The notes under the pieces are model-generated. The model searched no databases. It was not told where the DNA came from and saw only the letters and a list, made by a program, of their open reading frames with translations. Made by a program: the position numbers and the translations under genes. Positions 19,124-27,600 of a DNA stretch of 64,000 bases are shown piece by piece. The stretch's first letter is position 1; each line of letters begins with the position of its first letter. Origin of the DNA: Chthoniobacteraceae bacterium (lineage in GTDB: Bacteria > Verrucomicrobiota > Verrucomicrobiia > Chthoniobacterales > Chthoniobacteraceae); the NCBI GenBank assembly GCA_028293625.1, contig JAQGOL010000030.1, positions 372,001 through 436,000 of the forward strand, read 5' to 3'.

Positions 19124-19708
19124 ATGGCTTCCGGCACCACCAAAGAACGCATTCTCCAGGCCGCCGAGGAAATCATGCTCGCCAAAAGTTTCCACTCTGT
19201 CGGGCTCAATGAAATCCTCTCCGCGGTGAAGGTTCCCAAAGGGTCGTTTTACCATTACTTCAGCTCCAAGGAGCAATTCGGGGTGGAACTTATCTCGCAT
19301 TATGTCCGGGAACATACAGTGCGATTGCAAAAAGGGTTTTCTGATAGCAACACCAGCGGACTCCAAAAATTTCTCGATTACTGGAACTTCTCGATCGGCT
19401 TAATGACCCAGGGCGATTGCCGCCAGTCGTGCCTTGTCGTCAAACTCAGCCTGGAAGTCACCAGCTTCAGCGAACCGATGCGCGAAGTTCTTGCCGGGGG
19501 CCTCACCAAATGGCGGGAGATCTTTGAACAAGCCGTTCGCGAAGGCCAGGCCGACGGAAGTATTTTAAAAACACTCGATCCAATGGAAACCGCAGAGATC
19601 ATTCAGGATACCTGGCAAGGCGCGTTGCAGCGGGCGCAGGTGGAAAAAAGCGTGCAGCCATTGAGGGGCGCGGTGCGGTTTTTGAAGCAGTGGCTTGAAG
19701 CGGAATGA
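19124..19708 (+). CDS. TetR-family transcriptional regulator (LmrA/AcuR-like)
   Basis: A 194-residue regulator. The N-terminal helix-turn-helix domain (about 5-60) is classical TetR: KERILQAAEEIMLAKSF, then LNEILSAVKVPKGSFYHYF. The ligand domain has a single Cys in QGDCRQSCLVVK (two Cys residues four apart), which resembles the reactive-cysteine region of NemR/AcuR/LmrA-type regulators and could sense electrophiles or quinones (inference). It is transcribed in the same direction as the following operon, with 47 bases between, and both units begin with the same 13-base motif, so it probably represses itself and the operon. Confidence 0.9.
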   Translation: MASGTTKERILQAAEEIMLAKSFHSVGLNEILSAVKVPKGSFYHYFSSKEQFGVELISHYVREHTVRLQKGFSDSNTSGLQKFLDYWNFSIGLMTQGDCRQSCLVVKLSLEVTSFSEPMREVLAGGLTKWREIFEQAVREGQADGSILKTLDPMETAEIIQDTWQGALQRAQVEKSVQPLRGAVRFLKQWLEAE

Positions 19709-19728
19709 AAGTATTGGCAATTACTAGT

Positions 19729-19741
19729 CGACTGGTCTAAT
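19729..19741. promoter_or_regulatory. Second probable TetR operator, before the HtrA-like gene
   Basis: CGACTGGTCTAAT lies 15 bases before the ATG at 19756. It matches the site before tetR at 11 of 13 positions. It sits inside a wider imperfect palindrome, ACTAGTCGACTGGT, at 19723-19736, centred on TCGA. The spacing from tetR's stop is about 20 bases, so this is the promoter region of the operon that follows. Binding by the TetR protein is inferred from the paired arrangement. Confidence 0.55.
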
Positions 19742-19755
19742 ATCGACTCCTTTCC

Positions 19756-20805
19756 ATGAAACTCATCCGTCCTGTCAGAGCCCGCCGCGGCGATGCCGCC
19801 GGCCGGCGTTTGCAAAAAAACAGCGCGCCTCTTTTCGATTCCGAGGCGCCCGCTTACGAGGATCACCAGCTCCTCGATCATTATTCACAAACCGTCACGG
19901 CTGTCGCCAATCGCGTCGCTCCAAGCGTTGTTAATATCCGGGTTGTTTCCGGTGAAAACGGCCAGGGGAGCGGCTCGGGCTTCATCATTGCGCGAGATGG
20001 CTTTATTCTTACAAACAGCCATGTCGTCCATGGCGCAAAAACACTCGAAGTTACCTTGCACGATGCCCGGGTTTTCAGCGCGCAACTGATCGGCACCGAT
20101 CCAGAAACCGATCTTGCCGTGATCCGCATTGACGCGCCTGACCTTGAGCACGTGCGGCTGGCCGATTCGAGCGCGATCCAAGTGGGTCAAATCGCGGTGG
20201 CGATTGGCAGTCCGTTTGGATTTCAACAGACTGTCACTGCTGGAATTATCAGTGCGTTGGGCCGCTCAATGCGTTCCAACTCGGGCCGGCTGATGGACGA
20301 TATTGTCCAGACCGACGCGGCGCTTAACCCGGGTAATTCCGGTGGGCCGCTGGTCAACAGTGCCGGCGAGGTCATCGGTGTGAACACAGCCGTCATCCTG
20401 CCCGCGCAAGGCATCTGCTTTGCAATCGCGAGCAACACCGCGGAATTTGTCGCGGCATGGCTGATCAAAGAAGGCCGGATCCGCCGCAGTTCCATCGGTG
20501 TGGCTGGACAAAATGTGCCGTTGCATCCGCGGGTCGTCCGTTTTCACCGGTTGCCGGTCGATCGCGGCGTGCTCGTTGCAGAGATTGAACCGCGGAGTCC
20601 CGCGGCGCTGGCGGGCCTCGTAAAAGGCGATGTGATTGTCGGGTTCAAAGGCCGGCCGCTCGCCACCATCGACGATCTTCATAAGCGGCTGGTTGCGTCT
20701 GAAATCGGCGTGGCCTCGGCGCTCATGCTCCTTCGCGGGACCGAGAAGATCTTCGCGACCGTGATACCGCGGGAATTGCCGCCGGTTTCATCGCAAAAGA
20801 GCTGA
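19756..20805 (+). CDS. HtrA/DegP-like serine protease with one PDZ domain
   Basis: A 349-residue trypsin-fold protease. The catalytic triad is visible: His89 in NSHVVHG, Asp119 in ETDLAVI and Ser195 in NPGNSGGPL. One PDZ domain covers about 250-340, with GVLVAEIEPRSPAALAGL and GDVIVGFKGRPL. Most HtrA proteins are exported, but this N-terminus (MKLIRPVRARRGDAAGRRL) has no hydrophobic stretch, so the protein appears cytoplasmic or the true start is elsewhere. It is the first gene of a likely operon with thioredoxin, DUF5069, a DNA glycosylase and an MDR oxidoreductase, behind a TetR operator. A role in removing damaged protein under electrophile or thiol stress is inference from this context. 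Confidence 0.9.
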   Translation: MKLIRPVRARRGDAAGRRLQKNSAPLFDSEAPAYEDHQLLDHYSQTVTAVANRVAPSVVNIRVVSGENGQGSGSGFIIARDGFILTNSHVVHGAKTLEVTLHDARVFSAQLIGTDPETDLAVIRIDAPDLEHVRLADSSAIQVGQIAVAIGSPFGFQQTVTAGIISALGRSMRSNSGRLMDDIVQTDAALNPGNSGGPLVNSAGEVIGVNTAVILPAQGICFAIASNTAEFVAAWLIKEGRIRRSSIGVAGQNVPLHPRVVRFHRLPVDRGVLVAEIEPRSPAALAGLVKGDVIVGFKGRPLATIDDLHKRLVASEIGVASALMLLRGTEKIFATVIPRELPPVSSQKS

Positions 20806-20831
20806 ATCAAATTCTTAAACAAAGCAAAACA

Positions 20832-21173
20832 ATGAACGAACCCATTAACATCGACGAAGCGAGTTTTGATAAAGCGGTCCTCCAATCGCCGGTGCCTGTC
20901 CTGGTCGACTTCTGGGCGCCGTGGTGCGGCCCATGCCGGCTCATGGCGCCTGTGCTCAATGAAATAGCGAGCGAACACGGTGGCCGTTTCCGGATCGCGA
21001 AGGTCAATGTCGACGACGATCCCGCATTGGGACAGCGCTTCTCGGTGCGCGGAATTCCCGCGCTCCTTTTTTTCAGCGGTGGCCAGCTGCGCGATCAAAT
21101 CACAGGCGCCACGGGCAAACGCGACATCGTCGCCAAACTTGAATCACTTACAGCCCCTTCAACCGCCGCCTGA
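20832..21173 (+). CDS. trxA: Thioredoxin
   Basis: A 113-residue thioredoxin with the redox motif WCGPC (Cys32 and Cys35) in FWAPWCGPC, followed by VDDDP and the cis-Pro in GIPALLFF. Length and motif are fully standard. It reduces disulfides of cytoplasmic proteins such as peroxiredoxins and reductases. It lies 26 bases after the protease gene and 14 before the DUF5069 gene, in the TetR-controlled cluster, which suggests a dedicated stress copy rather than the housekeeping trxA; the main copy is not in this window. Confidence 0.95.
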   Translation: MNEPINIDEASFDKAVLQSPVPVLVDFWAPWCGPCRLMAPVLNEIASEHGGRFRIAKVNVDDDPALGQRFSVRGIPALLFFSGGQLRDQITGATGKRDIVAKLESLTAPSTAA

Positions 21174-21187
21174 TTTAACGCTCCCTT

Positions 21188-21652
21188 ATGAATAACAACA
21201 CAGACATCTCCGCCCCAAATCTCACCCAGCGTCCGCCGCGCAGTCCACGGAGCCGCATCGGCAACTACGTGCTGCTGCCGCGGATGCTGGACAAAGGGCG
21301 TGCCGAGATCGCCGGACTCAATGGCGAGTATCATTACAACTGCCCGCTCGATCAGCACATCCTCAACTTTCTTGGAATCGACCCGGAAGCCTTGCGCGAT
21401 CAGCTTTCCCAGGGAAAAGGCGATGGCGAAATCCTTGAATGGATCAACGCGAATGCAACGCATAAACATACGCCCTGGGAGATCGACCAGTGGAGCGAAT
21501 TTCAGGCGCGGCGCGGCCCTGACAGCGATGCCGAGACGCTTGGCTATTTCGCTGAAGCCGTCGGCAAATTCTCCAAAACCCGCGAGGACATCCATTCCTG
21601 GGCCGATTTGCTCGACCTGGATGATTACGTCACGTTCGGCGGCAAAGCATAG
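21188..21652 (+). CDS. DUF5069 domain protein
   Basis: A 154-residue soluble protein. The conserved stretches LTQRPPRSPR, IGNYVLLPRMLDKGRAEIAG and GEYHYNCPLDQ match my recollection of DUF5069, a family of unknown function found in many environmental bacteria. It has one Cys (in NCPLDQ) and a W-rich middle. There is no signal peptide or membrane helix. It sits between thioredoxin and the DNA glycosylase with gaps of 14 and 6 bases, so it is almost certainly co-expressed with them. No activity can be named. Confidence 0.82.
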   Translation: MNNNTDISAPNLTQRPPRSPRSRIGNYVLLPRMLDKGRAEIAGLNGEYHYNCPLDQHILNFLGIDPEALRDQLSQGKGDGEILEWINANATHKHTPWEIDQWSEFQARRGPDSDAETLGYFAEAVGKFSKTREDIHSWADLLDLDDYVTFGGKA

Positions 21653-21658
21653 AACCGG

Positions 21659-22285
21659 ATGACAGCGTGCGAGCATTTAAGCCAGCGGTGTGAAGTAATG
21701 CGCCGGCTCATTTTACAACATGGCCCATGCACGCTCATTCCGGATGGCCGCCGCAGCCCGTTTGAATCGCTGGTCCGCGCCGTGGCTCATCAACAGCTCC
21801 ACGGCGCGGCGGCCGAGAAAATCCTTGGCCGTTTCCAAGCCGTGTTTGGACCGCGCCGTTTTCCAAGCGCCAGGCGTCTCGCCACCGTCTCGGATGAAAC
21901 ATTGCGGGGATGCGGTTTTTCCGGGGCGAAAACGGCGGCCCTTCGCGACATTGCGGAGAAAACCATTTCCGGCGTGGTCCCAAGCGCGCGCGCGATTGGG
22001 AAAATGGGCGACGAAGAGATTATCGAGCGGCTCACCGCGGTGCGCGGGGTAGGCCGATGGACGGCGGAAATGCTGCTCATTTCCATGCTTGGGAGGCCCG
22101 ACGTGCTGCCGGCGGACGATTTCGGCGTTCGCAACGGATTCCGGATTGCCTTCGGGCTTTCCGAGCTCCCCCGCCCCAAGGAACTTATTGCCTATGGCGA
22201 ACGCTGGCGCCCTCATGGCACAACCGCCGCCTGGTATCTCTGGCGAGCCGCCGATAGCACAAAAAAACCAACCTCAACCGCGTAA
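21659..22285 (+). CDS. HhH-GPD DNA glycosylase (AlkA-like 3-methyladenine glycosylase II)
   Basis: A 208-residue base-excision repair enzyme that removes alkylated bases. It has the helix-hairpin-helix VRGVGRWTAEMLL and the catalytic Asp of the GPD loop in LPADDFGVRNG (Asp153/Asp154), plus the ending in WRPHGTTAAWYLWRAAD typical of AlkA/MAG-type enzymes. The N-terminal AlkA extension is missing, as in short MAG-like members. The iron-sulfur cluster Cys ligands of EndoIII/MutY are absent. It lies 6 bases after the DUF5069 gene in the TetR cluster; an alkylation or aldehyde stress role fits the context. Confidence 0.9.
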   Translation: MTACEHLSQRCEVMRRLILQHGPCTLIPDGRRSPFESLVRAVAHQQLHGAAAEKILGRFQAVFGPRRFPSARRLATVSDETLRGCGFSGAKTAALRDIAEKTISGVVPSARAIGKMGDEEIIERLTAVRGVGRWTAEMLLISMLGRPDVLPADDFGVRNGFRIAFGLSELPRPKELIAYGERWRPHGTTAAWYLWRAADSTKKPTSTA

Positions 22286-22294
22286 CAATCGACT

Positions 22295-23305
22295 ATGCGA
22301 TCTTATCAACTCACTTCCCAAACCGGACCCGACGCCTTGCAGATTGCCGAGCTTGCCGAACCCAAACCGGCGCCTGGCCAGGTCCTGATTAAAGTTCACG
22401 CGGTATCGCTGAATTACCGCGATCTCATGGTGGCCGACGGGCGTTATGGCAAGGCGGCGGTGCCGCTTGTGCCCATTTCCGATGGCGCCGGCGAAATCGT
22501 CGCGCTGGGAGAAGGCGTCAAACGCTGGCAGGTCGGCGACCGCGTGGCAGGCACGTTTTTCCAGGGCTGGCAGACCGGTCCATTCCGGCGTGAAGCGCTC
22601 GATACGGCGCTGGGCGGCGCGCTTAACGGAATGCTCTCCGAATACGTGGCACTTTCCGAAGAAGGGGTCGTGGCGATTCCCGCGCATCTGAGTTTTGAGG
22701 AAGCCTCAACACTGCCGTGCGCGGCGCTTACCGCCTGGCATGCCTTGGTGACCGACGGCAGGATCTCCGCCGATCAAACCGTTCTGCTGATTGGAACCGG
22801 AGGCGTCTCCATTTTCGCGCTTCAATTTGCCAAAATGCATGGGGCCCGGGTTATCATGACCTCCAGCAGCGACGAGAAACTGGCCCATGCGCGCGACTTG
22901 GGGGCCGACCTCCTGATCAACTACAAAAAAACGCCGGATTGGGAAAAAGAGGTTTTCCGGCTCACGGATAAGATAGGCGTTGATCACGTGGTGGAAGTGG
23001 GCGGGACCGGGACATTTAACAAATCATTGCGGGTGCTTGCGCCGGGTGGAACCATCAGCCTGGTGGGCGGCGTGAGCGGGTTCACCAGCGACATACCGTT
23101 GATTGAAATCATCGCCAAAGCGGCGCTTGTTCGAGGAATTTATGTCGGCAGCCGTGAAATGTTCGAGTCGATGAACCGTGCGATCACCCGGCATCAAACC
23201 CGGCCCGTTGTTGACCGCGTATTTGGGTTTGCGGAAGCGCCTGAAGCGTACCGTTACCAACAAAGCGGTGCGCATCTCGGCAAAGTCGTAATCTCAATTC
23301 CATAA
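22295..23305 (+). CDS. Zinc-free MDR oxidoreductase, NAD(P)H:quinone reductase-like
   Basis: A 336-residue medium-chain dehydrogenase/reductase. It has the GroES-like N-terminal domain (ALQIAELAEPKPAPGQVLI, then LNYRDLMVADGRY) and a Rossmann domain with LLIGTGGVSIFALQFAK. The catalytic Zn ligands of classical alcohol dehydrogenases are not evident, which fits the quinone reductase/enoyl reductase branch. It probably reduces quinones or reactive enones with NAD(P)H. It starts 9 bases after the glycosylase stop and is the last gene of the cluster, followed after about 100 bases by a strong terminator. Confidence 0.88.
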   Translation: MRSYQLTSQTGPDALQIAELAEPKPAPGQVLIKVHAVSLNYRDLMVADGRYGKAAVPLVPISDGAGEIVALGEGVKRWQVGDRVAGTFFQGWQTGPFRREALDTALGGALNGMLSEYVALSEEGVVAIPAHLSFEEASTLPCAALTAWHALVTDGRISADQTVLLIGTGGVSIFALQFAKMHGARVIMTSSSDEKLAHARDLGADLLINYKKTPDWEKEVFRLTDKIGVDHVVEVGGTGTFNKSLRVLAPGGTISLVGGVSGFTSDIPLIEIIAKAALVRGIYVGSREMFESMNRAITRHQTRPVVDRVFGFAEAPEAYRYQQSGAHLGKVVISIP

Positions 23306-23410
23306 AGGGTTTTCTCTGCGAAACAGCCGGCATCGGGTTTTGCTGGGGTGCAGACACTATAGAGATCGGAGCGCCTCGTTGCTTAACTAAAAGCGGATTG
23401 GACGGTGGGC

Positions 23411-23457
23411 GAGAGGCCCGGTTCTTCAGGGGTGGGGAACCGGGCTTCTCTTTTTTT
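23411..23457 (+). terminator. Rho-independent terminator of the TetR-linked operon
   Basis: GAGAGGCCCGGTTC (23411-23424) pairs with GAACCGGGCTTCTC (23437-23450) to give a 14-bp stem with one G-U pair and a 12-base loop, followed directly by seven T residues. This is the strongest hairpin terminator on the plus strand in the window and separates the MDR gene from the WXG100 operon. The rest of 23306-23613 has no gene; a weak TTGAAC/GATAAA pair at 23513-23539 may be a promoter for the next operon. Confidence 0.85.
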
Positions 23458-23613
23458 ATGCCCGGATACCCCGTTTCGTGATGCCTTTCCGTCGAAAGGC
23501 GCAATCCGCTCATTGAACTGCTTGTGGGAGCACGATAAAGGTGATTCCAAGCAGGCTGCGAATTTCTCGTGGCGAGCTTTTCCCATCCACATTTTACCCC
23601 CAAAAGGAGAACT

Positions 23614-23886
23614 ATGGCTCAAGCGATCATGGACCCCGAAGAAGTGCGCCGCTTCGCAAAGGAGCTCAAACGCTTCAATGACGAAGTGCAGGTAAGAGCG
23701 GCGTCGCTTCAAGCCCGATTTGCGGCGTTGGGAAGCACTTGGCAGGATCAGGAACACGAGAAATTTGCCGAGGAATTTATTGTGACGATGAAGGCGCTAA
23801 AACGGTTCGTTGAAGTCTCTGAAAAACAGACGCCGTTTTTGTTAAAAAAAGCGCAACGCATCGACGATTACCTCGACCAGCGATAA
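23614..23886 (+). CDS. WXG100 (ESAT-6-like) small protein
   Basis: A 90-residue all-helical protein with no signal peptide. Two helices are joined by a turn with LGSTWQDQEHEKF (Trp near residue 43), the W-x-D variant of the WXG motif. The ATG at 23614 is preferred to one at 23569 because AAAGGAGA ends four bases before it, a good ribosome-binding site. WXG100 proteins are substrates or partners of type VII (ESX) secretion and are exported as helical-hairpin dimers by an FtsK/SpoIIIE ATPase, and such an ATPase is the fourth gene of this operon. The next gene starts 3 bases after its stop. Confidence 0.85.
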   Translation: MAQAIMDPEEVRRFAKELKRFNDEVQVRAASLQARFAALGSTWQDQEHEKFAEEFIVTMKALKRFVEVSEKQTPFLLKKAQRIDDYLDQR

Positions 23887-23889
23887 GCC

Positions 23890-24399
23890 ATGGCCGATCA
23901 GGCTAAAATCAGTTCCATCGACGCGCTTGAGGCGTTCCGGGCAAGTTTGATCATCTTCCTCACCAGGGCTCACGGCTCGGTCGATTCCGTTGGCGATGAA
24001 GTGCGGCGCACACGGGTCTGGCTTCAAAACGATCAACGGATCCATTGGGAAAATCAGATACGCCGCTGGCGCCGGCAGCTCGATCAAGCCACGCAGGATC
24101 TTATGAGTGCGCGGCTTTCGGGGCTTCGGGATTCGACCTCTGCCCAGGAGATGGCGGTGGTGAAATGTAAACGCGGCTTGGCTGAGTCGGAGGAAAAATT
24201 GCGCAGTGTCAAAATCTGGAACCGCGATTTTGATCATTATATGGGTCCATTATTAAAACGAATGGAAGGTCTTCGCCAGTTCCTTGACTACGACATGCCG
24301 AAAGCGCTCGCTTATCTGGTTCAAGCTCAGCACACACTCGATGCGTATGCAGAAACAAAACTTTCTGGCTCCGTAGCTCCGGCACCACCACCCGAATGA
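23890..24399 (+). CDS. Helical protein of the WXG100/FtsK operon, unknown
   Basis: A 169-residue, predicted all-helical, charged soluble protein without signal peptide, membrane helix or Cys pairs. It has paired motifs such as WENQIRRWRRQLDQATQDLM and a second helical half (VKCKRGLAESEEKLRSVK) suggestive of a long coiled hairpin, longer than a WXG100 but of similar character. I do not recognise a named family. Because it is sandwiched between two WXG-like genes and overlaps the next one by 4 bp (ATGA), it is probably a partner, chaperone or longer substrate of the same system. Confidence 0.75.
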   Translation: MADQAKISSIDALEAFRASLIIFLTRAHGSVDSVGDEVRRTRVWLQNDQRIHWENQIRRWRRQLDQATQDLMSARLSGLRDSTSAQEMAVVKCKRGLAESEEKLRSVKIWNRDFDHYMGPLLKRMEGLRQFLDYDMPKALAYLVQAQHTLDAYAETKLSGSVAPAPPPE

Positions 24400-24608
24400 G
24401 CAGCCGAGTCAACGGTTCCAATCTCTCGCAGGCGGCCAAGGAACTTTCCATTCAATGGGAACAAGCCCGCGCTTCCTGGCGTGACGTAAAGAGCCAGGAA
24501 TTTGAACAAAAATATCTCGACGTCCTTCCCCAGCATCTGGCGAGGACACTGGCGGTGATTGAAGAAATCGACGCCCTTTTAAGAAAGGTCAGACACGATT
24601 GTGAGTAG
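24396..24608 (+). CDS. Second WXG100-like small protein
   Basis: A 70-residue helical protein containing ASWRDVKSQEFEQKYL, the same Trp-x-Asp turn followed by a 'sxxFxxxyl' helix as the first gene of the operon, and a C-terminal helix LARTLAVIEEIDALLRKV. It is shorter than canonical WXG100 proteins (about 100). The start overlaps the previous stop by 4 bp and its own stop overlaps the GTG start of the ATPase gene by 8 bp, so expression of the two is coupled. It could form a heterodimer with the 90-residue protein, as EsxA/EsxB do (inference). Confidence 0.75.
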   Translation: MSSRVNGSNLSQAAKELSIQWEQARASWRDVKSQEFEQKYLDVLPQHLARTLAVIEEIDALLRKVRHDCE

Positions 24609-27600
24609 CGAAATTGATTTGCGAGTCAGCTGGAGCCTCGAACTCTTAACCCGGCTTAAACAAACCGTTACCGAGTTCTCAGCCAAAGAGGATCAACTTC
24701 AGCGCGAGCTGCGTACCCGGCGGCATGCAATCGAACGCCAATACCGTGAGACGCTCGAAAAACTTGGAAACTGGTCCTCGACAGAAGTCGCCCGAACAGA
24801 AGCCAATTTCCAGGAAGCTTCCGAGCGGTTTCGCATGCTTTTCGAGCAACGCCGATCACGGATCCAACGCGCCCAGGCCTCTACGATCCGCAATCTTCCC
24901 AAGCGCGCCAAGGCAGCCAAAGAGAAATGGATGGGTGACTTGCAAATGCGCAAGTTCCGCGCGGAGCGCAACCAGGCGAGCGGCTTGGAAGCGGTGGCCG
25001 AGGCGTTCACAAAATATAATACACGCCTCGCTGAGCGGCGTGAAACTTTTGTGCATCTTGAACAACAGGCGCGCAAAGCCTTTGGCGGCTATGGCGCATT
25101 CCGCCGAATGCTGCGCCGGGGAAGCAGTGAAGGACTCAATATTACCCCCACCAACCTTGATCACTGGCTTGAACAATTTCAAACCTCCCTTCAAAGCGCC
25201 GAGGCGCATCTGGCCGAATTTCGACGGCTCCCGCTGCCGCGAATTTTCCGATTTGTCCCGATTGCCGGCCTGATTTCAGTCCTCTTTCTGGCAACCGTCG
25301 TGCTGGCTTACCTGTTTGGAACCAGCTCGACACACGCCGGCGTCATCATCGGTGCCGGATCTCTGCTGTTGACCGCGGTGGTTCTTATTTTCCACGTCGG
25401 CAAACGCCAGGGCAAACCATTGGCAGCCGCAATTGCCGATTCACTCGCCGAAGCAAGCCGGCTTCACGATCCTTGCGTGGCGGCCGCTGAAGCCAAACGT
25501 GCAGCCAACCGGCAGCGGGTTGAGGACGAATATGAACGCGCGGACGGCGCTATCCGCCAGCAATGGGATCGCGCGCCGGAGGTGGAAGCCGACTACGAAA
25601 ATGCCCTGCGCAAAAAGATTGAGATCCAGGTGCCGCGGGCATTTGCCAGGAACGCGGCGATGCTCGTTCCAAAACTGGGCGTGCTGGAAACGGAGCGCAA
25701 TCCGGCGCTCAAGGCTCTGACCGGGGATGCGGAATCAAAAAAGGAACAGCTTGCGGCCGCTTATCAGGCCGACATCGCCGCCTTTCTGGCCGATGAGAAA
25801 GCCCGCTGGGAAGCGCTCGATGCGGACTGGAAACAGGAGATTCTGCCGCTCTTTCAAATCATCAATGCGATGAACGCGGAAACCGCGGCCCATTTCCCTG
25901 CGTGGAACGCGCCGTTGGTGGAAAATTGGGCGCCGGCCATGCGTTTTACGCCCGCCGCGAAGTTTGCCCAGCTCAACCTCGATTTGAGCGCCCTCGCACC
26001 GCCTAAAGAGACGCAAAACGCGCAGCCTCCGCGGCTGCAACTCCCTGGAGCAACGCAACTTTCCATCCCGCTGGCGCTCACCTTCCCCCAGGAGGGATCG
26101 CTTCTTTTTGAAACCGAAGAATCGAGCAACGCGCTCATCATTGACGCGGTTAACAACATCATCCTGCGGCTCCTGGCCACCACACCGCCTGGAAAACTAA
26201 GCTTTACGATCATCGATCCGGTCGGTCTCGGACAGAACTTTGCCGGGCTCATGCATCTTTCCGATTACGAAGAGAGCCTGATTAATCGCCGCATCTGGAC
26301 GCAGCGCGATCAGATCGACGACCGGCTGAGTGAACTCAACGAGCACATCGAAAAAGTCATTCAGATGTATCTCCGGAATGAATATGCCACCATTACCGAA
26401 TATAATGCACAGGCCGGGAGCGTTTCTGAAAAGTATCACTTTCTGGTCGTAGCCGATTTTCCCGCGAACTTCAGCGAAACGGCCGCGCGCCGGCTTCAGA
26501 GCATCGCCGTCAGCGGACCTCGCTGCGGTATTTTCACCCTTATCCATTGGGACAAACGGCTTCCGCTTCCGGACGGATTTTCACCTGATGAACTCCGCAA
26601 AAACAGCGTCTGCATCCGGCATGAGAACGGCCAATTTTTCCTGAATAAAAACCAGGCCGAGGGAGGTGCCGCGCTGGTATTTGACCTGCCACCCAATCCC
26701 GACCTGGCAATTGACCTGGTGCACAAAATTGGCAAAAGCAGCATCGACTCCAACCGGGTCGAAGTCCCTTTCGCTCAAATCGCGCCGATCGAGTCCGAGA
26801 TGTGGACGCTCGATACCACCAACGAACTGCGCATTGCCATGGGCCGCACCGGTGCCACCAAGCTCCAGTATCTCGCCATTGGAAAAGGAACCCGGCAGCA
26901 TGCGCTTTTTGCGGGAAAAACCGGTTCGGGCAAATCGACGCTTTTCCACGTTATCATCACCAACCTGGCGCTCGCATGCAGTCCCGATCAGGTGGAGTTT
27001 TATCTGATCGATTTCAAAAAAGGCGTCGAGTTCAAGTGTTACGCCTCAAAACGGCTGCCGCATGCCAGAGTGATTGCGATTGAAAGCGATCGCGAATTTG
27101 CACTGAGCGTCTTGCAGCGCGTGGATGAAGAATTAAAACGGCGCGGCGATCTGTTCCGCAAACTTGGTGTGCAGGACATCGCCGGTTACAAACGCGCCGG
27201 CGGAACCGAACCGATCCCCCGCTCTCTTCTTATCATCGACGAGTTCCAGGAGTTTTTCGTTGAAGACGACGCCATCGCCCAGAGCGCTTCCCTGCTTTTC
27301 GACCGGATTGTGCGACAGGGCCGAGCGTTCGGCATTCACGTTCTGCTCGGGTCGCAAAGCCTCGGCGGCGCCTACTCGCTGGCGCGTGCGACCATTGGTC
27401 AGATGGTCATCCGGGTCGCCCTTCAGTGCAACGAGGCCGATGCGTACCTGATCATGGATGACAGCAACTCGGCCGCCCGCCTGCTCTCACGCCCCGGGGA
27501 AGGGATTTACAATGACGGAGGCGGGGCGGTGGCCAACAACAGCCCGTTTCAGGTTGTTTGGTTGCCCGATGATGAACGCGATAAATGGCTGGATAAAGTC

